64,000 nucleotides of DNA from PALSA-270 sp963770245 (GTDB lineage: Bacteria > Acidobacteriota > Terriglobia > Terriglobales > Acidobacteriaceae), in contig CAVYOX010000008.1 in NCBI GenBank assembly GCA_963770245.1, forward strand, positions 186,001-250,000, read 5' to 3'. A program made the position numbers and the translations under genes. Below, piece by piece: positions 54,377-62,478 of the stretch. How positions within the stretch are numbered: position 1 is the stretch's first letter; every line of letters starts with the position of its first letter. Under the pieces are notes generated by a model. It was not told the DNA's origin. It searched no databases and was given only the letters and a program-made list of their open reading frames with translations.

Positions 54377-54742
54377 ATGGCAATCCAGAAAAAGTCCCTG
54401 ATTACGAACCTGAAGGCCACAAAGAATGCCTTCGTGGCCGGCAGCCTTGCCGCCGGTTCCGTCCACCCCGGCATGGTCGCGAAGCCCGGCATGGTCGCAA
54501 AGCCCGGCATGGTCGCGAAGCCCGGCATGGTCGCGAAGCCCGGCATGGTTGCGAAGCCCGGCATGGTTGCGAAGCCCGGCATGGTTGCGAAGCCCGGCAT
54601 GGTTGCGAAGCCCGGCATGGTTGCGAAGCCCGGCATGGTTGCGAAGCCTGGCATGGTTGCGAAGCCTGGCATGGTTGCGAAGCCTGGCATGGTTGCGAAG
54701 CCTGGCATGGTTGCGAAGCCTGGCATGGTCGCGAAGCCCTAA
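54377..54742 (+). CDS. PGMVAK hexapeptide-repeat protein (candidate secreted/RiPP-like peptide)
   Basis: 121 residues: a 30-residue N-terminal segment (MAIQKKSLITNLKATKNAFV, then AGSLAAGSVH), fifteen identical PGMVAK units and a final Pro. GAGGAGAT lies six bases before ATG 54377. The leader is basic and Ser/Thr/Asn-containing, not a classical signal peptide. The repeat region is Met- and Lys-rich (15 each), free of Cys, Ser and Thr. Elastin-like turns (PG every six residues) would make it extended and flexible. It is driven by a sigma-54 promoter and faces an operon for a PqqD-domain M50 peptidase and HlyD adaptors. I infer that the leader is recognised there and the repeats are processed or exported. 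I recall similar MAIQKKSL-type leaders in Acidobacteria but no described function. A Met-rich oxidant or metal buffer is an alternative. Confidence 0.85.
   Translation: MAIQKKSLITNLKATKNAFVAGSLAAGSVHPGMVAKPGMVAKPGMVAKPGMVAKPGMVAKPGMVAKPGMVAKPGMVAKPGMVAKPGMVAKPGMVAKPGMVAKPGMVAKPGMVAKPGMVAKP
54470..54739 (+). repeat. 18-bp in-frame tandem repeat, 15 copies
   Basis: Unit GGCATGGTCGCGAAGCCC with synonymous variants only. Copies 1-4 and 15 use GTC...CCC (copy 2 has GCA), 5-9 use GTT...CCC, and 10-14 use GTT...CCT. The block pattern shows serial duplication, while the protein repeat stays perfect. Confidence 0.97.
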
Positions 54743-54747
54743 GGTTT

Positions 54748-54771
54748 GAGGGCTGCCTTCGGGCAGCCCTC
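54748..54771. terminator. UUCG-loop terminator between convergent genes
   Basis: GAGGGCTGCC, loop TTCG, GGCAGCCCTC: a perfect 10-bp stem with the very stable UUCG tetraloop, six bases after the repeat gene's stop and seven before the stop of the convergent M50 gene. It probably serves both directions. The following T content is modest. Confidence 0.75.
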
Positions 54772-54778
54772 GCTTCAT

Positions 54779-56932
54779 TCACCAGATCTTCCGCCCAAAG
54801 AAATCCTTCAACCCCCGGGTCATGAGTCCCGCAAGAGTCATCCGTTGGCCGTAGAGGCGGGCTGTACCCACCATTCCTGGAGCCAACCTTCGGTCGGCAT
54901 TCGCCACTGTCAGGTCCACCACAAAGAACTTGGGCGGGCTCATGCCGGCATACTTCGTCAGGTCGATGAGGCCGGGCGCGGGCGGCGCCGACGCAGGCGC
55001 GATAGTCGCCCCCTGTGCATTGAATTTTCCGAACATACCATCGATCTGTAGCCAGTCAACAGAAGCGGATCGGAAACGGGAAATGTCATGTTCGGAGATG
55101 TAAATGCGGGCCCGCAGGGTTTCGAGGTCGTCAATCTCGCCAATCTCAGTGCCCGCGGAAACATAGGCCCCCAGATAGTCGCTGACGCGCGGGGTCACAA
55201 CCACCCCTGCAATCGGAGCCGTGAGGTCAAGATTCGCGGCTTGGCTAGACAACTCGCGAGTCTGCTCGGCCAGTCGTTCGCGGTCCTGCAGCGCGGCGCC
55301 CGAGTCTTTATAGTGGGCCACGGCGGAAATTTCTTGCGCCGAGGCCAGTTCGTAGTCGGCCTGGCTGCGGGCCAACCTGGACTCTAAAGGCAGATTGCGG
55401 AGTTTCACCAGCGACGCACCGGCAGTGACCATCTGTCCTTCTTGCATATTCACATTGGTCACCGTTCCTGGCACCAGGATTCGGAGGGTGGCGCGGTTCT
55501 CGGCTTCGAGCACGAAGGGACCTTCGGCAGACTCATGCCAAATAGGCAGGAGCAGAAAGATCACCACCACCGCTACGGTCGCTACTCTGCGCCGCGCCGT
55601 GAACCACCGTTGTACGCGGTCTTTCTTATCCAAGTAGAGGAATTTCATAAAGTTGTACAAGGTACGGATGCGCCCCCGAAAGATCAGGTACGCGGTTCCT
55701 ATCTCGGGCACGAAGGCCCACTCAGGGTTGAAGTTGCGAAAAATGTTTCCCACGAAACCGGCAAAAAAGTACAGAACCGAATAGCTGTACAGTCCGGAGA
55801 GCACCGCATAAAACGCAAAGCCCAGACGGCGCCGTTTGGGCAAATACGGCACCTCGACGGGGAGGCGCCAAATATTTTTCTTCACCCAGGCCGACGTATA
55901 CAGCGTGGAGGTCTCCTTGAGATCCCCGAGGCTCCACAGGTCACAGAGTATGTAGTACCCGTCGAGTTTCATCAGCGGGTTCCAGTTGATCAGGACCACC
56001 GCCATGCCGGTCAGAAGCATGATGGTGTAACAAAAATTGTGGAGGGGAGAGCCGGGGGGAGTTCCCCACCAGATCGGCGTGACCAGGGCGCACAGGATGA
56101 GTTCCGACCATACCCCCGACACCCCAATCATCAAGCGCTCAAAGCGATTCCCTCGGATCTCGCCTTCGGTGGTGTCGGTGTAAAACGCCGGGGTCAGAAA
56201 GATAAGCAGGAATCCCATTGCCGGCACTCGCGCGCCATAGTGTTTGCAGGTCAAACCGTGACCGATTTCGTGAAGGCACAGCAACACGGAGCCGATCACC
56301 CAGAAGGCGGCCACGTCCAGCCAGGACTTGTCGGTGAAGTTATAGAACTGCAGCGTGTCATGCCAGATCTCGCTCCAGTGACTGGCGAAGATCCAGCCCG
56401 TAAAGGCAAAGACCATGAGCGTAAGCACGGTAAACCACGGCGTATACATAAAGCGGATGCGCCGGTACACCCATCCCAGGAACCGGTCTGGATTGACGGC
56501 AGGGAACGTGATCTGCGAAAGGTCACCCCACCGGTTCTTTTTCTGCTGCAGCCGACGTCGCTCGTTGACGTTTCGCTGCATCAGCTTGATGTTCCTTTCC
56601 TGCGGAGTCTTGTACCAGAAATTAATCGCTTCAACCTGCGCCGCGAAGTCTCGCACCGCGTCCACGGAATATGGCGCACCCGTTTGCTGAGTCAAAATTT
56701 CTGCCACATCCTCATAGGAGCGTTGGCCGTCGAAAAGCTGGATCATGTTCCAGGTCTGAGGCGAAAAGGTGAACATTGCGTCCACCCCCGGAACAAAAGC
56801 CCGGACCACATACTTTCCGTCTTCAATGTGTTCTCCGGAGACGACCTCAGGATGCACGCGCGGATAGCGCTGGCCCATCAGCTTCGCGGGCAACTCGGGC
56901 AAGGCGGCGTTGAGGGCCTGGGTGATATTCAT
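54779..56932 (-). CDS. M50-family membrane metallopeptidase with PqqD-like N-terminus and HlyD-like C-terminus
   Basis: A 717-residue fusion. Residues ~40-110 look like a PqqD/RiPP-recognition wing: YVVRAFVPGVDAMFTFSPQT, then WNMIQLFDGQRSYEDVAEIL. The membrane peptidase part (~165-430, several helices) has the zinc motif H221-E222-I-G-H225 in LLCLHEIGHGLTCKHYG and the second-site motif NPLMKLDGYY with D324. After a helix near 460, the C-terminus is a periplasmic adaptor (LRILVPGTVTNVNMQEGQMV; LDLTAPIAGVVVTPRVSDYL), ending PGMVGTARLYGQ. Relatives are annotated as putative peptide zinc metalloproteases. Its ATG overlaps the stop of the HlyD lipoprotein gene (ATGA). It likely binds the repeat peptide's leader and cleaves or delivers it across the membrane; this is inference. 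Confidence 0.88.
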   Translation of the reverse strand: MNITQALNAALPELPAKLMGQRYPRVHPEVVSGEHIEDGKYVVRAFVPGVDAMFTFSPQTWNMIQLFDGQRSYEDVAEILTQQTGAPYSVDAVRDFAAQVEAINFWYKTPQERNIKLMQRNVNERRRLQQKKNRWGDLSQITFPAVNPDRFLGWVYRRIRFMYTPWFTVLTLMVFAFTGWIFASHWSEIWHDTLQFYNFTDKSWLDVAAFWVIGSVLLCLHEIGHGLTCKHYGARVPAMGFLLIFLTPAFYTDTTEGEIRGNRFERLMIGVSGVWSELILCALVTPIWWGTPPGSPLHNFCYTIMLLTGMAVVLINWNPLMKLDGYYILCDLWSLGDLKETSTLYTSAWVKKNIWRLPVEVPYLPKRRRLGFAFYAVLSGLYSYSVLYFFAGFVGNIFRNFNPEWAFVPEIGTAYLIFRGRIRTLYNFMKFLYLDKKDRVQRWFTARRRVATVAVVVIFLLLPIWHESAEGPFVLEAENRATLRILVPGTVTNVNMQEGQMVTAGASLVKLRNLPLESRLARSQADYELASAQEISAVAHYKDSGAALQDRERLAEQTRELSSQAANLDLTAPIAGVVVTPRVSDYLGAYVSAGTEIGEIDDLETLRARIYISEHDISRFRSASVDWLQIDGMFGKFNAQGATIAPASAPPAPGLIDLTKYAGMSPPKFFVVDLTVANADRRLAPGMVGTARLYGQRMTLAGLMTRGLKDFFGRKIW

Positions 56933-57822
56933 CGCGGGTTGGGAATGAGGATGGTACTCGACATGCCCGGGCGAAGTTCTCCCCGGTTGCCCATCAGTTC
57001 CGCGAGCACTTCGATGGTCCCGCTCGCGGGGTCTACGACCGGACTGATCTCGATCACCCGCACGATGTGCTTTTCATCGGGTAGGTCCGGTGTGGTGAGG
57101 GCGAACCGGGCGCCTTTCTTCATCCGGCCGAGAAACCTTTCCGGCAGCGTGAAGCGCACGCGCAGCGGCGCTTCGGCGGTCACCCAGAAAAGGCGGTCTC
57201 CTTTGGCAACCTCCTGCCCCGCTCGGATGTAGCGGCGGGCGACGATCCCGGAAAAAGGTGCGGTGATGAGGGTTTTTTCGAGCTCCAGTTCGAGCGAGCG
57301 CTGGGCTTGCTGGGCGTTGACCAGCAGTTGCTGCACTCGCTGAACGTCCCAGCGATCGGACTCCGCCTGATAGCGGGCATGGTCCAGCTGTTGCTGGGAA
57401 ATGATGTTGGATTCCCACATTTTCTGGGCGCGATCAAAGTCGGACTGCACCACTTTGGCCTCGGCCTGCCAGTTCTTCAGGTCCGCCTCGGTGCTCAGAG
57501 TTTTGGCCCGGGCGGCTTCTACGTCAGCGGAAATCTGGCGGTCGTCGAACCGCCCCAGCACCTGGCCTTGCTTTACCTGGGTTCCGGGCTCGGCCAAGAT
57601 GGCGGAAACAATACCGTCCCGTTGCGCCGCGACATCCACCTGATGCTCCACGATGAGCGGGCCAGAGGCCACAAACGCGTCGTCGACGGCCGCGGGGCTC
57701 GCCTGGGCAGGCGCAGACGATGCCAACGGAGCCGCCGCCGCCTCGCGCGAGGCGGTTTCACCGCAACCGGCCAGCAGCAGAGACCCAGAAATCAACAGCG
57801 CAACCGTGACCCGGTTTTTCAT
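56929..57822 (-). CDS. HlyD-type periplasmic adaptor lipoprotein
   Basis: A 297-residue adaptor. ATG 57822 follows AGGGAAGGGAACG and gives the lipoprotein signal VALLISGSLLLAGC. Adaptor parts: lipoyl half (DVAAQRDGIVSAILAEPGTQ, then KQGQVLGRFDD), a coiled coil (~110-200), second lipoyl half (LITAPFSGIVARRYIRAGQE) and a beta-barrel (VRFTLPERFLGRMKKGARFA). It lies 26 bases after the GAF/HlyD gene and overlaps the M50 gene by four bases, so all three are one operon. No RND or ABC partner is present; it probably assembles with the other two HlyD-like domains. Confidence 0.88.
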   Translation of the reverse strand: MKNRVTVALLISGSLLLAGCGETASREAAAAPLASSAPAQASPAAVDDAFVASGPLIVEHQVDVAAQRDGIVSAILAEPGTQVKQGQVLGRFDDRQISADVEAARAKTLSTEADLKNWQAEAKVVQSDFDRAQKMWESNIISQQQLDHARYQAESDRWDVQRVQQLLVNAQQAQRSLELELEKTLITAPFSGIVARRYIRAGQEVAKGDRLFWVTAEAPLRVRFTLPERFLGRMKKGARFALTTPDLPDEKHIVRVIEISPVVDPASGTIEVLAELMGNRGELRPGMSSTILIPNPR

Positions 57823-57848
57823 CGTTCCCTTCCCTGCATCTTGCCGCC

Positions 57849-60254
57849 TCACCACCCAAACCACGCCCACAGCTTGGAGTAAATCCAGAGCGCCGGCCCG
57901 CGCAACAGCAGGTACCCCGTCGGACGCCAGCCCACACGCACCTTGCCCCGGCCTTCCATGCCGGCGCGGATTAAATTGTCGGGATTAGAAATCGCAACCC
58001 GCGCGAAGAACACATGATTGCCCCCCTGAGTCTGGCCCTTGGGGCTGACCAGCAGCACATCGCCGCGAAAGGTCCGCATGGGAAAGCCGTTGAGTTTGAT
58101 CGCCGCCGGTTGGTCGGCGCGGAGAAGCGGGGCTTCGGTGTCGTCGACCGCTACATCGACGATCGCCCGCGATGTGTCTACGATCTCGGCGAAGCTGTCG
58201 CCATACTGCAACCGTCGCCCCACGAAGTTCTCGACATAGGGGGTCGCGAGTACGCCATCAATCGGGGCACGCAGCTGCGTGCGGTCCAGTAATTCACTGG
58301 CCCGGGCCACCTCAGCTTTCCAATAGTCCGCCTGCACACGCTCGATCCCGGCCTCGGTGGCATCGGCGCTCGCCAGGGCATGGTCCATTCGCAGCAGTGC
58401 GGTCTGATAACTGGCCTGGGCGGCGGCGAGCGCCGAACGGTAATTCCAGGCCGCGATCTCGGCGAGGACCTGGCCGCGGACGACCGGTTGGCCCTCATGG
58501 ACAAAAACCTTCTGGACTACGCCCTCGACCTCCGGCTGCACCTGGGCGCTGTGCAGAGCCGCCACCACAGCGTCGCCCTCGATCCGCATGGGCAAGGGAA
58601 CGAACACGAGGAAAAGCACAGCCGCCGTAGCCAGCGACAGGCTGAGCGTACGACGCCTCTTTTCCATGGCCATGAACTTGCGCTTCCTCTCGAGCACCGG
58701 TTCCAGCACGGAGATGAAGGGGACTTCTTTGTACATCTGGGCGTTACGCAGCGCGACGGTGGCCTGCCCGGCGAGAACCTTGACGATTTCCAACTGTGCC
58801 GGAGACAAGAAATCGGGATCGGCGCTCTCCATGGCGAAAACGCCCACTCGGCCGGTGTCGTCGGCCAAAGGAGTCACGTAGAACCCGCGCATGCCGGTTT
58901 CCTCGAAATACTTGTGAAACTTAGCGCGGGTCTCCTCGCGCGGGTCGTCAACCTCATTGTTGCGCTGACTGACGTGAAGTTCTTCCCCGAAAAGCGCCGC
59001 CCACTGCAAAATCTCGTTCAGCGGCGCAATTTCCGGATCTTCGGCATTCACCTGCGCGCGGCCGGTGATGGCGCTCAGGCGAAACCGCCCGCGCTGCTCC
59101 AAAGCAATGGCCGCACGCTCATAGGGGATCACGGCTTGCGGCGCGTTCACAATGGTCTGTAGCATGCGCTCCAGGTTCAGCGTAGAGGTAATCTCATGGC
59201 TGACCGTGACCAGGGTTTCGAGAATTTCTACCTTGCGCTCGACCTGCAGAAGGTTAGCGTTATGAAGCGCACCGGCGGCGGTTTCCGAGAGCGCGACCAG
59301 CAGGGACAGATCATCTTCGTCAAAGCTCTGGCCGTCCATGCGGTTGATGACTTCCGCCACGCCGACCAAGGATTCGCGATCGATCACCGGAGCGGCCATC
59401 AAGGAGAAGGCGGTGCCTTCTTCGACCCCGGCATTGCGCTTCTCGAGGCGCGGATCGTCGCTTGAGTCGATCAGCACGGCTTCGCCGCTCTCGGAAACTT
59501 CGCCGGGAACGCCTCCCGTCGCGTCTTGCAGAGCTCCCTCCGCGACTCCCGGATCGACTCCCGAACGGCTCACCAGCAGCAGGTTTCCGCCGCCCTCCAC
59601 CATCCAGAAATTCACCGCCTGAACGTTCAGGATTTCCCCGAACTTGGAGGCTATGATGGGCAGCAATTCGTCCATTTCGAGGGTGGAGTTGAGGACTTTT
59701 TCAATGTCGTAAAGCTGCGCGATGCGGGAAATGGACCGCAGGTTCGCATTCCGTTCGCGCTCATAGCTGAGCGCCGCCGCGATGGCCACGGCCGCCGGCT
59801 CGACCAATTCGAAGATCGATGCCAGCGTGGCTTCCTCCAGGGGAAATTCGAAGGAGGCGATTTCGATGGCTCCGACCAGGGTTTCCTGGACGATGAGCGG
59901 AACATACGCCAGGGCCATCAGGGTGCGCCGTATGTCGAGATGGGAGTAATCTTCGCGAGTGAGCGCGCTCGATTCACAGGCGAAAGGCTCCCGCGTCTTG
60001 GCCAGTTCGCCGAGCGTTCCCGACTCAAACGGGACTCGGCCGTGCGCCACCCGTATCTCTCCGAGAATCGCTTTGGCGGTCCATTCCGGGTTCTCCTGGT
60101 CTTCGACCGCATAGACGACCACCGCCAGGCCGGGCAGGAGTTCGGCAATTTTGGCGGCGATCCAGCGAGCACGGGGCACCACTTCACGTTCGCTGAGCAG
60201 TCCGGTAGTGAACTCACTCAGTAAGAGCGACGAATCCGGTATCTGAGTCGCCAT
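57849..60254 (-). CDS. GAF-domain protein fused to an HlyD-like adaptor
   Basis: An 801-residue fusion. About 520 N-terminal residues contain three GAF-like modules: ~20-165 with VVYAVEDQENPEWTAKAILG; ~200-350 with NVQAVNFWMVEGGGNLLLVS; ~375-520 with VIPYERAAIALEQRGRFRLS. A single membrane helix follows (SLATAAVLFLVFVPLPMRI), then a periplasmic lipoyl/coiled-coil adaptor (AALHSAQVQPEVEGVVQKVF; LRAPIDGVLATPYVENFVGR). So sensing of a small ligand or redox state inside could be tied to an envelope export channel. ATG 60254 starts the GAF region; the open frame to 60599 runs antisense over the STAS gene. It is first in a three-gene operon. Confidence 0.88.
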   Translation of the reverse strand: MATQIPDSSLLLSEFTTGLLSEREVVPRARWIAAKIAELLPGLAVVVYAVEDQENPEWTAKAILGEIRVAHGRVPFESGTLGELAKTREPFACESSALTREDYSHLDIRRTLMALAYVPLIVQETLVGAIEIASFEFPLEEATLASIFELVEPAAVAIAAALSYERERNANLRSISRIAQLYDIEKVLNSTLEMDELLPIIASKFGEILNVQAVNFWMVEGGGNLLLVSRSGVDPGVAEGALQDATGGVPGEVSESGEAVLIDSSDDPRLEKRNAGVEEGTAFSLMAAPVIDRESLVGVAEVINRMDGQSFDEDDLSLLVALSETAAGALHNANLLQVERKVEILETLVTVSHEITSTLNLERMLQTIVNAPQAVIPYERAAIALEQRGRFRLSAITGRAQVNAEDPEIAPLNEILQWAALFGEELHVSQRNNEVDDPREETRAKFHKYFEETGMRGFYVTPLADDTGRVGVFAMESADPDFLSPAQLEIVKVLAGQATVALRNAQMYKEVPFISVLEPVLERKRKFMAMEKRRRTLSLSLATAAVLFLVFVPLPMRIEGDAVVAALHSAQVQPEVEGVVQKVFVHEGQPVVRGQVLAEIAAWNYRSALAAAQASYQTALLRMDHALASADATEAGIERVQADYWKAEVARASELLDRTQLRAPIDGVLATPYVENFVGRRLQYGDSFAEIVDTSRAIVDVAVDDTEAPLLRADQPAAIKLNGFPMRTFRGDVLLVSPKGQTQGGNHVFFARVAISNPDNLIRAGMEGRGKVRVGWRPTGYLLLRGPALWIYSKLWAWFGW

Positions 60255-60470
60255 CAGAATGCTCTCGTGATTCGAAGAAAGCGCGAACTCGGAACGGGCA
60301 AAAGAGGCGCTGCGCTTGCAATTTCCGGTGCATTGCCGTAACGTGACGGGCACTGTAACAAAGCAGTTGACCAGTGTCAATGTTATTACTATTCGCGATT
60401 TGACGGATTCGACTTCGCGCGAGCGGTAGAATGCCGCCCTTTTCGACCTCGACCGGGTGGAGAGCACATC

Positions 60471-60809
60471 TTGGACATTAGCGCTCGCAAGCAGTCTGAT
60501 TCCCAACTGGTGACCCTGCGGGGGAATCTCAGGCTCGGCCCGGAAGCCGATGCGCTCCGCAACCTTTTCGATGAGTTTCTTCTGGCCGACGAGACCCATA
60601 TTGTTCTCAACCTGGCCGAGGTTCCGAGCATGGATTCGAGCGGGATTGGAGTCCTAGTCCGGGGCCTGACGGCGATGAAACAGCGGGGCGGCTCGATCAA
60701 GCTGGTGCACCCCTCGAAAATGGTGCTGCAGACCCTGAAGCTTGTAGCCGTGCTGAACTTGTTTGAAGTGTTTGAAAGCGACGACGAAGCGGTGCAATCG
60801 TTCGGTTAG
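60471..60809 (+). CDS. STAS-domain anti-sigma-factor antagonist (SpoIIAA-like)
   Basis: A 112-residue single-domain protein: QLVTLRGNLRLGPEADALRN, HIVLNLAEVPSMDSSGIGVL with the phosphorylatable Ser in DSSGIG, and KLVHPSKMVLQTLKL. TTG 60471 follows GGTGGAGAG. The family releases sigma factors by binding kinase-type anti-sigma proteins when unphosphorylated. No RsbW/SpoIIAB partner lies in the window. It is divergent from the peptide-export operon with about 215 bases between starts. Confidence 0.88.
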   Translation: MDISARKQSDSQLVTLRGNLRLGPEADALRNLFDEFLLADETHIVLNLAEVPSMDSSGIGVLVRGLTAMKQRGGSIKLVHPSKMVLQTLKLVAVLNLFEVFESDDEAVQSFG

Positions 60810-61289
60810 GTCGACTTGCGTCCCCACAAACCTGGCGTTTCATAGCCCGGCAGGGCTCTTCGACAGCGCCGGCAGACTTGCGGAAATCCTCTCTTCGGCG
60901 ACCCCCACGGGCACTCGGAGTGCAGCGGTAAGAACCGCGGCCGGGCTGGCAATTGGCCCACCTTTCTGCTACGGTGACGTCGGGTCCTGCCCTAAAGATC
61001 AGCCCGGCAACGCCGGGTCTGAGGGAACGGGGCCCGACCGTCAGAATGTGCCTGCTCAAAGCCTGATCCAACCCCATTCGATCGATCCACCCGGTGGGAG
61101 TTCCGGTTCAGCCTGTATTTCCACCACCGGCCGGCACTGAGATCGGGGCAGAGCATGCGCTCCGGTTTAGGCCGGCGGCCAGGCGAGCATCCCACTCGCG
61201 CTTTTGGTCGTCCTCGAGGCTCCGGCCGAGCGCAACCACTGGCGGTTCGGTCGAGCGAAGGTTATGCTTTTTCTTTGGAACGGTACCCG
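60810..61289. other. Intergenic region with a GC hairpin
   Basis: 480 bases without a convincing gene. CCCGGC-AAC-GCCGGG at 61003-61017 is a perfect 6-bp stem within a GC-rich segment and could be part of a structured leader, but I cannot match it to a riboswitch class. The frame of the next gene is open from 61155 without domain character. Confidence 0.35.
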
Positions 61290-62444
61290 ATGAGGGTTTT
61301 CGGCGATGTATTTCTCGCGGCGGCGCTGATTCCCTTTGTTTATTACCTGATCGTCCTATTTAGTTCCTGGCGATTCTTCCACCAAGCGCCCACCCCCGGC
61401 CCGGACGCGGCCTTCACTCCTCCGATCAGCAACCTAAAGCCGATTCGCGGTCTCGATCCCGATGCCTATGAAAACTTCGCCAGTTTTTGCCGGCAGGATT
61501 ACCCGGCTTATGAACTTCTTTTCTGCGTAGGCAGTCGAGACGATCCCGCAGTCCCGGTCCTAGAGAAGCTGGCTCGCGACTTCCCCGAGCAGCCGATGCG
61601 TATTCTGTTGGAGGCCGGGGGCAGTGGAACCAACGACAAGGTCAAGAAGCTGGATCGCCTGGTGGCGGAAGCACGGCATGAGATCGTCGTGATCAACGAC
61701 AGCGACGTGCGCGCGCGCCCCGACTACCTGCGCAGCGTGGTGGCTCCGCTCGCCGACCCCAAGGTGGGCGCGGTCACCTGCTTTTATCTGCCGATCGAAG
61801 AACATGGGTTCGCGGAAAGCCTGCAAAATATCAGTATGCTGTCCGACTTCTATGCCGGCGTTCTGGTGGCAAAACAGCTCGACGGAGTCAAGTTTGCGCT
61901 GGGTACGACCATCGCCACCCGGCGAAGTTGCCTGGCAAAGTTCGGGGGCTATAAGGCGATCGAGAACCGCCCGGGAGATGATTTATTGGTCGGCCGATTG
62001 ATCGCCGAACAAGGCTACGAGGTCAAGCTTCTGCCCTATACCATCGCGACGGTGGCGGACTACCAATCGGTCCCGGATCTGTTGCACAAGAGAATGCGCT
62101 GGTTGGTGGTGATGCGGCATATGCGCCCCTGGGGGCATTTGGGTTTGCTGCTGACCCAGGGACTGCCCTGGTCGCTCGCCGCCGTTGCCTTGCATCCCAC
62201 CTCCGGCGTGGCTCTAGGCTATCTCGGGGCTTATTTTGGCTTGCGCTCTGCGATTACCTGGTTGATCGGTATCCGGGGCCTGAAGCACCCCGGAGTCTGG
62301 AGGCGAATGCCCCTGGTGGTGGTATGGGACGCGGTGGCCTTCTTTCTCTGGGTGGGAAGCTTCGGAAGAAACAGCATCCGCTGGCGTGACCAGGAATACT
62401 TCATCCGCAACGGCAGGCTCGAACCTGTAGTCCCTAATCCGTGA
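61290..62444 (+). CDS. Glycosyltransferase family 21 (HpnI / ceramide glucosyltransferase-like)
   Basis: A 384-residue membrane glycosyltransferase. N-terminal helix (AALIPFVYYLIVLF), then a GT-A domain: ISNLKPIRGLDPDAYENFAS, SFCRQDYPAYELLFCVGSRD, the metal/UDP-sugar site D137-S-D139 in VVINDSDVRARPDYL, LGTTIATRRSCLAKFGGY, then NRPGDDLLVGRL, and KRMRWLVVMR (the R..RW acceptor motif). C-terminal hydrophobic helices follow. The family glycosylates ceramide in eukaryotes and diplopterol derivatives (HpnI) in bacteria. No hopanoid genes are in the window. Next to sqdB it could instead act on a glycolipid. ATG 61290 is chosen. Confidence 0.82.
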   Translation: MRVFGDVFLAAALIPFVYYLIVLFSSWRFFHQAPTPGPDAAFTPPISNLKPIRGLDPDAYENFASFCRQDYPAYELLFCVGSRDDPAVPVLEKLARDFPEQPMRILLEAGGSGTNDKVKKLDRLVAEARHEIVVINDSDVRARPDYLRSVVAPLADPKVGAVTCFYLPIEEHGFAESLQNISMLSDFYAGVLVAKQLDGVKFALGTTIATRRSCLAKFGGYKAIENRPGDDLLVGRLIAEQGYEVKLLPYTIATVADYQSVPDLLHKRMRWLVVMRHMRPWGHLGLLLTQGLPWSLAAVALHPTSGVALGYLGAYFGLRSAITWLIGIRGLKHPGVWRRMPLVVVWDAVAFFLWVGSFGRNSIRWRDQEYFIRNGRLEPVVPNP

Positions 62445-62478
62445 AGGAGCCGGCGGTCCCGCCCAGATCTCGTGCGGG

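Noticed and set aside
54470..54739. CRISPR-like array
   Set aside because: Repeats are directly adjacent 18-mers with no spacers and stay in frame within a gene with a good ribosome site.
54251..54782. Long minus-strand frames across the repeat (QASQPC / HARLRN repeats)
   Set aside because: They are mirror images of an 18-bp repeat, which keeps all frames open; they lack ribosome sites and overlap the terminator hairpin.
55442..57232. Large plus-strand frame opposite the M50 and HlyD genes
   Set aside because: Antisense shadow caused by GC-rich codon bias; the minus-strand proteins carry all conserved motifs.
60320..60335. Possible sigma-54 promoter on the minus strand before the GAF-HlyD operon
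   Set aside because: Reading TGCACCGGAAATTGCA lacks the essential GG of the -24 element, so I do not call it.
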